A DNA stretch of 64,000 nt from Flaviramulus multivorans (lineage in GTDB: Bacteria; Bacteroidota; Bacteroidia; Flavobacteriales; Flavobacteriaceae). The notes under the pieces are model-generated. The model did no database searches, was not told the origin of the DNA, and was given only the letters and a program-made list of their open reading frames with translations. This document shows, piece by piece, positions 1 through 9,127 of this stretch. Position 1 is the stretch's first letter; every line of letters starts with the position of its first letter. The DNA lies in NCBI RefSeq assembly GCF_021728415.1, contig NZ_JAKKDV010000002.1, positions 1 to 64,000 on the forward strand. The letters are read 5' to 3'. The position numbers were made by a program, and so were the translations under genes.

Positions 1-1283
1 TGATAGTGCTTCTGCTACTATCCCTGAGTTATGTAATGGTGGGACTGCAACAGTAACTTGGACGATCACTGATTTATGTGAAACTATTAATGTATCTGCT
101 GATTTCTCTGTAACAGCACCTACAGCTATAACTTACACTGCGCCAGTAGATGATTCATCTACAGCTTCTGAATTTGATGACCCAGACCCTGTGGTAGCTC
201 AAAGTAATTTAGATGCAGATTTTGATGCATGGTTAGCTGACCAAAATGCAACAATTAATGGTAGTGTTGTTAATGGCTGTAATCCTGTGATTACTAATGA
301 TTATGCTGGTCAAAGAATATCATTCTGTATTTCTGATAGTATTACCGTAACATGGATAATTACTGATTTATGTGAAACCATTAATGTAAATGCTACTTAT
401 ACTTTTACTCAACCAGACGGTATTAACTTTACGGATCCTTCTAGTAAAACTGCTAATTCTTGTGATTTTGATAATGATGATATTACCATTGCTCAAGCTA
501 ACGTTGATAACGATATTGCTACATGGGTAGCGGATCAAACTAATATTATTAATAGTAGTCTTACTGGTGGCTCTCCTGATGTTAGTCACGATTATAATAA
601 TGAAACTATCGATATATGTACGGGTGGTGCCATTGTTGTAAACTGGACTATTGAAGATATTTGTGAAACCATAAATAGATCAGCGACTTATACATTAGTT
701 GCTCCTACGGCTATAACATACACAGCACCTGTGAACGATAGTTCGGATGCTTGTGATTATGCAGATCAATCGGAAGTTGATACCGCCTTTAATAATTGGG
801 TGGCTGCGCAAACCAGTGCCTTTGCTATTGCCAATGGATGTTCACCTGTACTTACCAATGATAGTGCTTCTGTTACTATCCCTGAGTTATGTAATGGTGG
901 GACTGCAACAGTAACTTGGACGATCACTGATTTATGTGAAACTATTAATGTATCTGCTGATTTCTCTGTAACAGCGCCTACGGCTATAACATACACAGCG
1001 CCTGTGAACGATAGTTCGGATGCTTGTGAATTTGATACGAACGATTTAACAAATGCACAAAACGAACTAGATGCTGATTTAGCTTCATGGGTTAATGATC
1101 AAACAACTATTATAAATGGTAGTTTTGCTAATGGATGTTCGCCAACTGTTTCTAACGATTTCAGTACTCAATCCATAGATTTCTGTACAGGTGGTTCAGT
1201 AATAATTACTTGGACGATAACTGATAAATGTCAAACTTTTGATGTGAGTGCAACTTATACATTTACTCAACCATCAGCAACAA
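1..1283 (+). repeat. Tandem ~90-aa adhesin repeats, partly near-identical at DNA level
   Basis: Bases 1 to about 147 match 859 to about 1005 with very few differences (offset 858 bp, 286 codons). The block at about 705-760 also matches about 975-1028. The intervening units are diverged, so the similarity reflects recent duplication or gene conversion between particular units. Confidence 0.85.
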
Positions 1284-3343
1284 CATTTGATCAAACACTT
1301 CCAACAGATATGACAGTTGAATGTGATTCAGTACCAACTGCTGATGCGCTTACAGCATCTAATACATGTGGTGATATTAGCGTGGTATATGATGAAACAA
1401 GAACAGATGGAGATTGTCCTAATTCTTATTCACTTTTAAGAACTTGGACAGCAACAAATATTTGTGGAGTAACAATTGAACATAATCAAACTATTACTGT
1501 AATTGACTCTACTCCTCCAGTGCTTACATTACCAAATAATGTAACAGCTGAATGTAGTGATGATTTATCTCCAATTAATTTTGGTGAAGCAACAGCTACA
1601 GATAATTGTGATCCTAATCCAGTAGTAACATTTAATGATGTTAGAACTGATGGAGCTTGTTCTGGCACATATACTATTACTCGTACATGGACAGCAACGG
1701 ATTCTTGTGGAAATGTTTCAACAGCGGATCAAATAATTTCAACGTCGGATACAACGGCACCTGAATTTGACCAAACGTCATTGCCAGGAGATGTTGTAGT
1801 AGAATGTGACGGTGTTCCTAGTCCAGTAGTATTAACTGCTTCTGATAATTGTGGAAGTGCTGTAGTAACAGTAAACGATGTTAGAAATGACGGTAATTGT
1901 GATTTCAATTATACTATTACTCGTACTTATACGGCTACCGATGAGTGTGGTTTAACTAAAACACATGTTCAAACTATAACAGTTCAGGATACAACACCTC
2001 CAACATTTGTTGAAGCACTTCCTGTTACAAACATAGTAGTAGAATGTGATTCTATTCCAACACCTCAAACCTTAACAGCTGTTGATAGTTGTGGTTCTGC
2101 CGTGGTTACGGTTAGCGACACTAGAACAGACGGAATTTGTCCTAATAGCTATACTTTAACGCGTACTTGGACTGCCACTGATGAGTGTGGTTTAACTACG
2201 ACGCATTCTCAGAATATTATAGTACAAGATACAACGCCTCCAACGTTTGTTGAAGCTTTACCTAGTGATATGACTGTTGAATGTGATAACATCCCTGATG
2301 TTACTTCAATAACAGCTACTGATAATTGTGGTTCTGCTACAGTGACAGTAAATGATATTAGAACTGATGGTGATTGTCCTTCAAATTATTTTATAGCTCG
2401 TACTTGGATTGCTACTGATGAATGTGGTTTAACAACAACACACACTCAAATTATAACAGTTCAAGATACTACAGCGCCAGTGCCTACAACGTCTTATGAA
2501 GCTACTTTAGATGTAAGTTGTACAGATATTCCTGATGCTCCAGTATTAGAGTTTGAAGATAATTGTTCTGCAAACATTGTGGTTGTTTATAACGAAACAA
2601 ATTCATTTGACGAAAATGTATTTGTAGACTATCAAATCGTTAGAACATGGACTGTAAGAGATGCATGTAATAATGAAGCAGTTTATACACAAACCTTGAA
2701 TGTGACCTTAGATGAAGTTTATTCTGAAGTCGTTGCTGAGGATAGATGTTTTGATGAAGGTATTGTAAACTTAAATGATATCATATCTGATACACTTAAT
2801 ACGAATGGAACTTGGGAACTATTAGAAGGAAACCCAGATGCAACGCTTAATGGTAGCATTTTTGATCCAACGCAACTTAAGTTAGCAGCAGATTTTTTAC
2901 CTGGTGATGGTGGAATAGATTATAGATTTAGATACACTACAACTCATGAAGGATGTATAAGCATTACTGAGGTTATTATGAATATTCATGCGGATTGTGT
3001 GGTTCTACCTTGTGGTGAAAATGATATAGTAATCTCTAAAGCTATTACACCAAATGGTGATGGTTACAATGAAACTTTTGATATCGCCGGAATTGATTTA
3101 TGTGGTTTTGTTGCAGAAGTTAAAATATTTAACCGTTGGGGTGCTTTAGTGTACGAATCTAATAATTACACATTAGGTAGTATTGAAACATCCGGTGCTC
3201 AAGGTGATTGGAATGGCTCATCGCCAAAATCATCAATTGGAGCTTCAGGTAAATTGCCAAACGGAACATATTATTACATAATAAAATTACAAAATAGTGG
3301 ATTGAGTCCTTTAACAGGCCCCGTTTACTTAGGAACCAGATAA
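1..3343 (+). CDS. Giant repeat adhesin with T9SS type B sorting domain (5' truncated by window)
   Basis: The reading frame is open from base 2, so the gene starts left of the window and more than 1100 residues are visible. The first part holds cysteine-containing units of about 90 residues with the recurring pattern NGCxP...ND...C.GG...TWTITD.CET. Then come about six HYR/Ig-like units (roughly 1284-2710) with the pattern VECD...DNCG...TRTWTATDECG. The last 100 residues (AITPNGDGYNETF, then IFNRWG and GTYYYIIKL) are the gliding-motility-associated C-terminal domain, the type B signal for type IX secretion. The protein is therefore expected to be exported and surface-bound or released. It is followed after 11 bp by a PorP/SprF gene, the usual partner of such adhesins. 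The ligand is unknown. An apparent GTG start at 191 is internal and not the real start. Confidence 0.93.
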   Translation, partial: DSASATIPELCNGGTATVTWTITDLCETINVSADFSVTAPTAITYTAPVDDSSTASEFDDPDPVVAQSNLDADFDAWLADQNATINGSVVNGCNPVITNDYAGQRISFCISDSITVTWIITDLCETINVNATYTFTQPDGINFTDPSSKTANSCDFDNDDITIAQANVDNDIATWVADQTNIINSSLTGGSPDVSHDYNNETIDICTGGAIVVNWTIEDICETINRSATYTLVAPTAITYTAPVNDSSDACDYADQSEVDTAFNNWVAAQTSAFAIANGCSPVLTNDSASVTIPELCNGGTATVTWTITDLCETINVSADFSVTAPTAITYTAPVNDSSDACEFDTNDLTNAQNELDADLASWVNDQTTIINGSFANGCSPTVSNDFSTQSIDFCTGGSVIITWTITDKCQTFDVSATYTFTQPSATTFDQTLPTDMTVECDSVPTADALTASNTCGDISVVYDETRTDGDCPNSYSLLRTWTATNICGVTIEHNQTITVIDSTPPVLTLPNNVTAECSDDLSPINFGEATATDNCDPNPVVTFNDVRTDGACSGTYTITRTWTATDSCGNVSTADQIISTSDTTAPEFDQTSLPGDVVVECDGVPSPVVLTASDNCGSAVVTVNDVRNDGNCDFNYTITRTYTATDECGLTKTHVQTITVQDTTPPTFVEALPVTNIVVECDSIPTPQTLTAVDSCGSAVVTVSDTRTDGICPNSYTLTRTWTATDECGLTTTHSQNIIVQDTTPPTFVEALPSDMTVECDNIPDVTSITATDNCGSATVTVNDIRTDGDCPSNYFIARTWIATDECGLTTTHTQIITVQDTTAPVPTTSYEATLDVSCTDIPDAPVLEFEDNCSANIVVVYNETNSFDENVFVDYQIVRTWTVRDACNNEAVYTQTLNVTLDEVYSEVVAEDRCFDEGIVNLNDIISDTLNTNGTWELLEGNPDATLNGSIFDPTQLKLAADFLPGDGGIDYRFRYTTTHEGCISITEVIMNIHADCVVLPCGENDIVISKAITPNGDGYNETFDIAGIDLCGFVAEVKIFNRWGALVYESNNYTLGSIETSGAQGDWNGSSPKSSIGASGKLPNGTYYYIIKLQNSGLSPLTGPVYLGTR
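1284..2710 (+). repeat. Array of about six HYR/Ig-like repeats in the adhesin
   Basis: Units of about 78 residues repeat the order LP.D..VECD, A.DNCG, V..D.RTDG.C, ..TRTWTATDECG and ITVQDTTPP. These are typical extracellular beta-sandwich stalk modules. The last unit, before 2710, is the most diverged. Confidence 0.8.
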
Positions 3344-3354
3344 ACCCTTAACCT

Positions 3355-4284
3355 ATGAAATTTATAAAACATAATATAATCGCTATTGCATTGTTCTGCT
3401 GTACGGTTGGAGTTGCGCAACAATTACCGCAATTCACCCAGTACATGTACAATACAATCTCAATAAACCCTGCTTATGCTGGGAGTCGAGAAGCTTTAAG
3501 CATAGTTGCATTGCATAGAAGTCAATGGGTTGGTTTTAAAGGTGGCCCAATTACACAGACACTTTCTATTCATACGCCGCTTAGGAATGATAGAATTGGT
3601 TTAGGTTTATCGTTTATTGAAGATGATTTAGGCCCTCAAAATTTCACATACTTATATGGAGATTTTTCATATAGTATTCCTACTGGTACAGATGGAAAAT
3701 TGGCCTTTGGTTTAAAAGCTGGTTTCACGCAGTTTAGTTTTGATACAGACTTCCGTTTAGATCAAGCAAACGCAAATGATCCATTAATTTACGGAACTGA
3801 AGATAGATGGACACCTAATGTTGGTGCCGGTATTTACTGGAGTACTAATAGAATATATGCTAGTTTATCGGCTCCAAGAATATTAAATAACGATTTCAGC
3901 AACAAAAACAATGATTTTGAAGCTTTAGAGCGTATTAGTTATTATTTTACCGCGGGTGGTGTTATTGATTTAAGTAAATCAATTAAATTTAAACCAGCAG
4001 CCTTAATTAAAGCTACTAATGGTGCTCCTGTATCGTATGACTTAACAGCCAACTTCTTATTTAACGAAAAGTTTTGGTTAGGTGGTTCATATAGAATCAA
4101 CGAACAAACTGCTGCTATCGGTGGTATTGCAGATTTTCAAGTATCCAGACAATTACGTATTGGGTATGCTTACGAAAAACCAATTTCAGAAATAGCAGAT
4201 TATACAACAGGTACTCATGAAATATTGCTTATTTATGAGTTCAAATTCTTAAGTTCTAAATTAAAATCACCAAGATATTTCTAA
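3355..4284 (+). CDS. PorP/SprF family type IX secretion membrane protein
   Basis: A 309-residue outer membrane protein with a signal peptide ending near VGVAQQ. It carries the family hallmarks: QFTQYMYN near the mature N-terminus, INPAYAGSR, then SQWVGFKG. The rest is amphipathic beta-strand ending in an aromatic residue. In Flavobacterium johnsoniae, SprF is needed for secretion of the adjacent SprB adhesin, and this family generally pairs with type B-sorted proteins. Its place 11 bp after the adhesin and 10 bp before ompA-like genes supports a dedicated partner role in one operon. That the partner is this adhesin is inferred from position. Confidence 0.93.
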   Translation: MKFIKHNIIAIALFCCTVGVAQQLPQFTQYMYNTISINPAYAGSREALSIVALHRSQWVGFKGGPITQTLSIHTPLRNDRIGLGLSFIEDDLGPQNFTYLYGDFSYSIPTGTDGKLAFGLKAGFTQFSFDTDFRLDQANANDPLIYGTEDRWTPNVGAGIYWSTNRIYASLSAPRILNNDFSNKNNDFEALERISYYFTAGGVIDLSKSIKFKPAALIKATNGAPVSYDLTANFLFNEKFWLGGSYRINEQTAAIGGIADFQVSRQLRIGYAYEKPISEIADYTTGTHEILLIYEFKFLSSKLKSPRYF

Positions 4285-4294
4285 TATTAGTTCT

Positions 4295-6289
4295 ATGAAA
4301 AACAAAGATTACATATTAGTTTGTATCGCATTAATGCTAAGCTTTACAGTATTTTCTCAACAAGGAAAGCAAAAAAGAGCCGATACTTTATTTAACAAAT
4401 TCTCATTTGTAAAAGCTGCTGAAGTTTATAGAGAACTTATTCAAAACAATTACAATAAGGATTATGCAACCAGACAACTTGCTGATTGTTATGCTTATTT
4501 AAGAGACTCAAGAAATGCGGAGCGCTATTACAAAAGTGTTGTAAAACAAAAAAATGTGCCTGTTGAGTATTATTATAAATATGCGCAAGCTCTTCGTGGA
4601 ATGAAAAAATACGAAGAATCTCAAGAGTGGTTGCAACGCTATAAAGATTCGGGTGGTGTAGTGAATGCGAACGATTTTTCAAAAGACATCAACTTTATTA
4701 CAAGTGTATTTGGTGCAAAACAGCAGTACTTTTTAGACCGGGTTCGTTTTAATTCAAAATACAGTGATTTTGGTGCTTTTGAACACGATGGAAAAGTTTA
4801 CTTTACGTCTGCACGCGATGAAGGTGTCGCTGTAAAACGCTTATATGGATGGAACGAACAACCATTTTTAGACGTCTATGTAACCGATGCCAATTCAAAA
4901 AAGAACGCAGATTATACCAACAAATTAAAAGGTGATGTAAACTCCATTTATCATGATGGACCTGTAACCATTACTAAAGATGGTAAAACCATGTATTTCT
5001 CTAGAAACAACTTTAATGAAGAAGTTGAAACAAAGGATAAAAAAGGGCTTACCAACATGAAAATTTACCGAGCTACTTTGGTAGATGGTTTATGGACTAA
5101 TATTGAAGATTTACCTATTAACGGCGATAATTTTTCAACGCAACACCCTGCTTTAAATATTGATGATACCAAATTATACTTTACTTCAGATAGACCTGGA
5201 ACTAGAGGTGGATCGGATATTTGGGTGGTTAATATTCGTCCTGATGGATTATTAATGGATCTAAAAAATGTCGGCGATGTAGTAAATACTGAAAGCGCTG
5301 AAGGATTCCCTTTTATAAATAACGAAGGCGTTTTATTCTTTTCTTCAGATGGTCATACTGGTTTAGGTATGCTTGATATTTTTGCAACAATTAAAGATGA
5401 AGAAGATAATGAAACCATTGTAGATGTTATTAATCTAGGTGTTCCGGTAAACTCAAATAGCGATGATTTTTCATTTAGCATGAATCCAGATGGTATTACT
5501 GGCTATTTTGCCTCAAACCGTCGTGGTGGCCGTGGTAGTGACGATATTTATGCCTTTCATAGAGTGCCTGTTTTACATGTTGAAGGTGTTGTAACTGATG
5601 CTATTAATACAAAACCAGTTCCCAGCGCGAAAATTACGCTTTACGATAATAACGAAAATCAAGTGGCCTTTATGGAAACGGATGAAAACGGGTATTATCA
5701 AATTAATATAGACAGAAATCAAGACTACAAAATTGTAGCGAGTCAAGATAAATATATTGATGATTACAGAACCTTTACATCAAAAAACATTCAAACAGAG
5801 CTTATTACTATAAGTGCCAATTTACTGTTGAATCCTGTTCCAGATGTCGCTAAACTAGCAGACTTGAATAACGTTAATTTCGATTATGAAAAAAATCAAA
5901 TTGATGGCGATTCTACAGCTGTAGCAAATGCACAACTTAACCCGATATATTTCGATTTTGAAAAGTATAACATCCGTAAAGAATATGCTGTAGAGTTGGA
6001 TAAAATCGTGAAATTAATGACGGTTGATTATCCTGAAATGGTAATTAAAATTGAAGCGCATACAGATTCTCGCGGAACGCACGAATACAACGATATTTTA
6101 TCTACAAATAGAGCTAAATCAACCTATAACTATTTAATTTCAAAAGGTGTGAATCCAGCAAATATTGAATCGTATAAAGGTTATGGCGAACGTAGATTAA
6201 TAAATGAATGTGCTGATGGTGTTTCTTGTGAAGAAGCTAAACATCAATTAAACAGACGTACACAATTTATTGTGATTAAAATGGAGTAA
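4295..6289 (+). CDS. OmpA family protein with TPR, PD40 propeller and regulatory domain (PorE-like)
   Basis: A 664-residue envelope protein. Order: signal peptide (ends FSQQ, about 22); TPR-like helices (25-130, RQLADCYAYLRDSRNAERYYK); PD40/WD40-like beta-propeller (about 155-420, repeats of FTSDRPG..GGSDIW); carboxypeptidase-regulatory-like domain (about 428-510); and a C-terminal OmpA domain (about 545-664) with the peptidoglycan-binding signature HTDSRGTHEYND..LS..RA. The order matches PorE, which links the T9SS to peptidoglycan, and related proteins next to SprF-type genes. Its role as periplasmic anchor of the adhesin export unit is inferred from the operon. A near paralogue lies immediately downstream. 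Confidence 0.9.
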   Translation: MKNKDYILVCIALMLSFTVFSQQGKQKRADTLFNKFSFVKAAEVYRELIQNNYNKDYATRQLADCYAYLRDSRNAERYYKSVVKQKNVPVEYYYKYAQALRGMKKYEESQEWLQRYKDSGGVVNANDFSKDINFITSVFGAKQQYFLDRVRFNSKYSDFGAFEHDGKVYFTSARDEGVAVKRLYGWNEQPFLDVYVTDANSKKNADYTNKLKGDVNSIYHDGPVTITKDGKTMYFSRNNFNEEVETKDKKGLTNMKIYRATLVDGLWTNIEDLPINGDNFSTQHPALNIDDTKLYFTSDRPGTRGGSDIWVVNIRPDGLLMDLKNVGDVVNTESAEGFPFINNEGVLFFSSDGHTGLGMLDIFATIKDEEDNETIVDVINLGVPVNSNSDDFSFSMNPDGITGYFASNRRGGRGSDDIYAFHRVPVLHVEGVVTDAINTKPVPSAKITLYDNNENQVAFMETDENGYYQINIDRNQDYKIVASQDKYIDDYRTFTSKNIQTELITISANLLLNPVPDVAKLADLNNVNFDYEKNQIDGDSTAVANAQLNPIYFDFEKYNIRKEYAVELDKIVKLMTVDYPEMVIKIEAHTDSRGTHEYNDILSTNRAKSTYNYLISKGVNPANIESYKGYGERRLINECADGVSCEEAKHQLNRRTQFIVIKME

Positions 6290-6343
6290 ATAGAAGTATT
6301 TACAAACATGTACTTTAAAGATTTTTTAATTAATAAAGACCCC

Positions 6344-7966
6344 ATGAAATTAAAAAACAACATACTAATTAGCATTGGTTTACTCACAGGTTTATTAACC
6401 TTTGCACAACCTGATGCTCAGAAAGATGTGGAGGCTCGTTTTAATACGTTTGGTTTCGATAATATAAAACAACAACATACTGTAACCAATATGCCTTTTA
6501 ATTCAAAATTTAGCGATTTTGGAGCTTATGAGCATAATGGAAACATCTATTTTGCTTCCTCTAGAGATGAAGGTGTTTTAGTAAAACATATTGATGAAAG
6601 AACCAATGAGCCCTTTTTAGATATTTATGTCACCAATAAAGGCTCCGAGGAAACTCCTGTAGATCACAAATCTAAATTAAAAGGAAAAGTAAATACCGTA
6701 TTTCATGAAGGTTCTCTTGCCATTACTAAAGATGGTCAAACCATGTACTTTTGTAGAAACGATTTCAATAATCAAATTTTAGGAGCTGATGAAAACCTTA
6801 TCACGCATTTAAAAATCTACAAGGCTACCTTAAAAAATGATAGGTGGACGAACATTGAAGAACTTCCTTTTAACGGAACGAAGTTTTCAAATGCGCACCC
6901 AGCATTAAATGAAGACGAAACCAAATTATATTTCGCTTCCGATATGAAAGGCAGCATTGGTGGATCTGATATTTTTTATGTAGATATTCACAGTGATGGA
7001 ACTTTCGGAACACCACAAAATTTAGGCAACCTAGTCAATACAAAAAAGGACGAAGGTTTTCCGTTTATAAGTAGCGAAGGGACACTCTTTTTTGCTTCCG
7101 AAGGACACGAAGGCTTTGGTTTACTGGATGTTTTTGAAGCCGTTTCAGATACAAACAATAGGATAATTAACGTTGTAAATCTTGGTGAGCCTGTAAACTC
7201 AAATAAAGATGATTTTGCCTATTTTTTAAATAACAATGGACTCACGGGTTATTTCGCCTCTAACAGAGAAGGTGGTGTTGGTAGTGACGATATTTATGCG
7301 TTTAACAGAATACCACAATTGGCTATTGAAGGTACCGTAACCGATGTAAATACCAACGAACCCATCGCCAATACCAAAGTAACTTTATTAGATACGGATG
7401 GCAAAGAAATTACATATGTTGAAACCAATGATGATGGGTATTACAAGATTATTATTGATAGAGATACCGATTATGTAGTGGCAACCAAAAAAGATGCTTT
7501 TGAAGACCATGCGGCTTCTATTACCTCTAAAAATATTGAACGACACGTTAAAAGTTTAACAGCAGATTTTGCACTAAATCCTGTTAAAAAAGAGGCGATA
7601 CCAATAGCAGCACTCTACCCTATTTACTTTGATTTTAATAAATCAGTAATACGAAAAGATGGAACCTCTGAATTAGATAGAATTGTAGATTTAATGGTAA
7701 ATAAATACCCAGGTATGACAATTAAAATAGAATCGCATACCGATTCTAGAGGGTCATCAGCCTATAACGACAAACTATCGCAAGCGCGTGCTGTGGCAAC
7801 TTATAACTATTTAATAAGCCAAGGTGTAGACCCTGCAAGAATTGTAGAGTACAAAGGCTATGGTGAGCAAAACTTAATTAATAACTGCGATGGCACAACC
7901 CGTTGTACCGAAGATAAACACCAACTTAATAGGCGTACGCAGTTTAAAGTCATACAAATGGAATAA
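6344..7966 (+). CDS. Second OmpA/PD40 family protein, paralogue lacking the TPR region
   Basis: A 540-residue paralogue of the upstream gene. It has a signal peptide (ends TFAQ), a PD40-like propeller (about 45-305), a regulatory-like domain (about 310-395) and a C-terminal OmpA domain (HTDSRGSSAYNDKLSQARA). The TPR segment of the first copy is missing. The start is placed at the ATG at 6344 because it gives a clean signal peptide (MKLKNNILISIGLL). The in-frame ATG at 6308 would add 12 polar residues in front. It ends the adhesin operon and is followed by a strong terminator. Local tandem duplication followed by loss of the TPR part is the simplest origin. Confidence 0.88.
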   Translation: MKLKNNILISIGLLTGLLTFAQPDAQKDVEARFNTFGFDNIKQQHTVTNMPFNSKFSDFGAYEHNGNIYFASSRDEGVLVKHIDERTNEPFLDIYVTNKGSEETPVDHKSKLKGKVNTVFHEGSLAITKDGQTMYFCRNDFNNQILGADENLITHLKIYKATLKNDRWTNIEELPFNGTKFSNAHPALNEDETKLYFASDMKGSIGGSDIFYVDIHSDGTFGTPQNLGNLVNTKKDEGFPFISSEGTLFFASEGHEGFGLLDVFEAVSDTNNRIINVVNLGEPVNSNKDDFAYFLNNNGLTGYFASNREGGVGSDDIYAFNRIPQLAIEGTVTDVNTNEPIANTKVTLLDTDGKEITYVETNDDGYYKIIIDRDTDYVVATKKDAFEDHAASITSKNIERHVKSLTADFALNPVKKEAIPIAALYPIYFDFNKSVIRKDGTSELDRIVDLMVNKYPGMTIKIESHTDSRGSSAYNDKLSQARAVATYNYLISQGVDPARIVEYKGYGEQNLINNCDGTTRCTEDKHQLNRRTQFKVIQME

Positions 7967-7969
7967 TTT

Positions 7970-8028
7970 AAAGCTAAATTTTATAATTGTAAAAACCACC
8001 AAGCAACCTTCTTGGTGGTTTTTTTATT
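7970..8028 (+). repeat. 59-bp direct repeat, copy 1 (contains a terminator)
   Basis: This starts AAAGCTAAATTTTATAATTG and runs through the terminator. It matches 9128-9186 at 57 of 59 positions. Both differences fall in or beside the hairpin loop. Confidence 0.92.
7991..8025 (+). terminator. Rho-independent terminator of the adhesin/OmpA operon
   Basis: The stem AAAACCACCAAG / CTTGGTGGTTTT has a 7-nt loop and is followed by a T run. It lies 25 bp after the second OmpA gene. It is one of two near-identical copies; the other is at 9149-9183. Confidence 0.9.
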
Positions 8029-8045
8029 AAATAAGTAGAAGTACT

Positions 8046-8135
8046 TATTGGTTTTGTGGTAAGAAAATTCTAACTTCGTTTAGGTCTACTATAAATTATA
8101 AAAAGATTCATTCCATAAAGTAAGGCCAACATTTG
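8046..8135 (+). repeat. Shared ~90-bp leader block, copy 1
   Basis: It aligns with 41978-42068. There is an exact run GAAAATTCTAACTTCG over the -7 box, then alignable TATAAAT, AAAA, TTCAT and AGGC/CAA segments. Both copies lie in front of lone accessory genes. Confidence 0.7.
8048..8078 (+). promoter_or_regulatory. Bacteroidetes-type promoter, TTG-N20-TAACTTCG
   Basis: The -33 TTG is at 8048-8050 and the -7 TAACTTCG at 8071-8078, spaced by 20 nt. This is close to the consensus TTTG-N19-TAnnTTTG. The same arrangement recurs at 41980-42010 in front of an unrelated gene. Confidence 0.6.
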
Positions 8136-8171
8136 ATACATTTACTGACATTAATATCCGAACTTAAACCT

Positions 8172-8990
8172 ATGAAATATCCAATATTTAAATTTATATG
8201 CATATCATTACTTTTAATAAACTGTTCAAAGAATGAATCAAATATTGAACCTATTCCAGAAAACATAGAAACAGAACAAAATTGTCTTATAGAAGAAATA
8301 AGATTTGCGACATCAAAATATAAATACATTTATAATAATAACAATGAGTTACACCAAATAATTAATACTTATAATGATAATCCCACGACATATTATGTAA
8401 ATAAAATTGCAAACGACTCCATTGAAGTCGGACTAATATTCGCCGACTTATCTCAAGACTTACCTACTTTAAGTGCAAAATATAATGGTGAAAAGTTAAT
8501 TCAATTAAAAAGGTTTTATAATCCTTCAACGGCTAATATTTTTAGCATTGAATACACTGAGAATAAAATAACTGTAAGGCAAGACTACTCTAATGGAATA
8601 TCATATCAAAACATATCATATGCAGACTATTTTATGGATCAAAATGGGAATGTGAGTTCAATTAAGTTATATGTTTATGATAATAATTCTCCAAATAACT
8701 TCACACTATATAACGAAGCATCTTACACGTATGACAATGGAAATAATCCATGGAAGGGTGTTATTTATCCAACATTTTTATGCCAAAATCTACCTAACCC
8801 TATGTTATTTTCTCAAAACAATACGCTTTCAGAAACCAATAATAATACCGGAACCACTAATTATTACAGCTATAATTATGATGAAAATAATTTAACAACT
8901 AAAGGAATTGACAAATATCCATATAATGTTTGTAGTAGTGCCGTTACTTTAGATGAATACTATACATATACTAATTGTTACGGTTATTAA
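8172..8990 (+). CDS. Lipoprotein of unknown function
   Basis: A 272-residue protein with a lipoprotein signal peptide and lipobox LLIN-C, followed by Ser/Asn/Glu-rich linker sequence. The remainder is rich in Tyr, Asn and short beta-like segments such as YKYIYNNNNELHQI and SYTYDNGNN. These resemble the repeats of many Bacteroidetes surface lipoproteins, but I recognise no enzyme motif. The ATG at 8172 (MKYPIFKFI) is chosen over the in-frame ATG at 8133 because the signal peptide starts there. It lies between the two copies of a 59-bp terminator repeat and behind a leader shared with the hydrolase at 42081, so it is probably an acquired single-gene unit. Confidence 0.75.
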   Translation: MKYPIFKFICISLLLINCSKNESNIEPIPENIETEQNCLIEEIRFATSKYKYIYNNNNELHQIINTYNDNPTTYYVNKIANDSIEVGLIFADLSQDLPTLSAKYNGEKLIQLKRFYNPSTANIFSIEYTENKITVRQDYSNGISYQNISYADYFMDQNGNVSSIKLYVYDNNSPNNFTLYNEASYTYDNGNNPWKGVIYPTFLCQNLPNPMLFSQNNTLSETNNNTGTTNYYSYNYDENNLTTKGIDKYPYNVCSSAVTLDEYYTYTNCYGY

Positions 8991-9127
8991 ACTATATTCT
9001 GATTTATAGTTTACCTCTAAATTGAATAAAGATTATGATTAAAACTACTTACAACATAGTTAAAATTAATTAATAGAACTCATCTACATTTTTAAATTCT
9101 CACACACGAATACACTAAGCACAATGA

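Noticed and set aside
191-193. GTG at 191 as the start of the left adhesin
   Set aside because: The frame is open to the window edge and the upstream codons encode the same repeat unit found again at 859-1005, so the gene begins outside the window.
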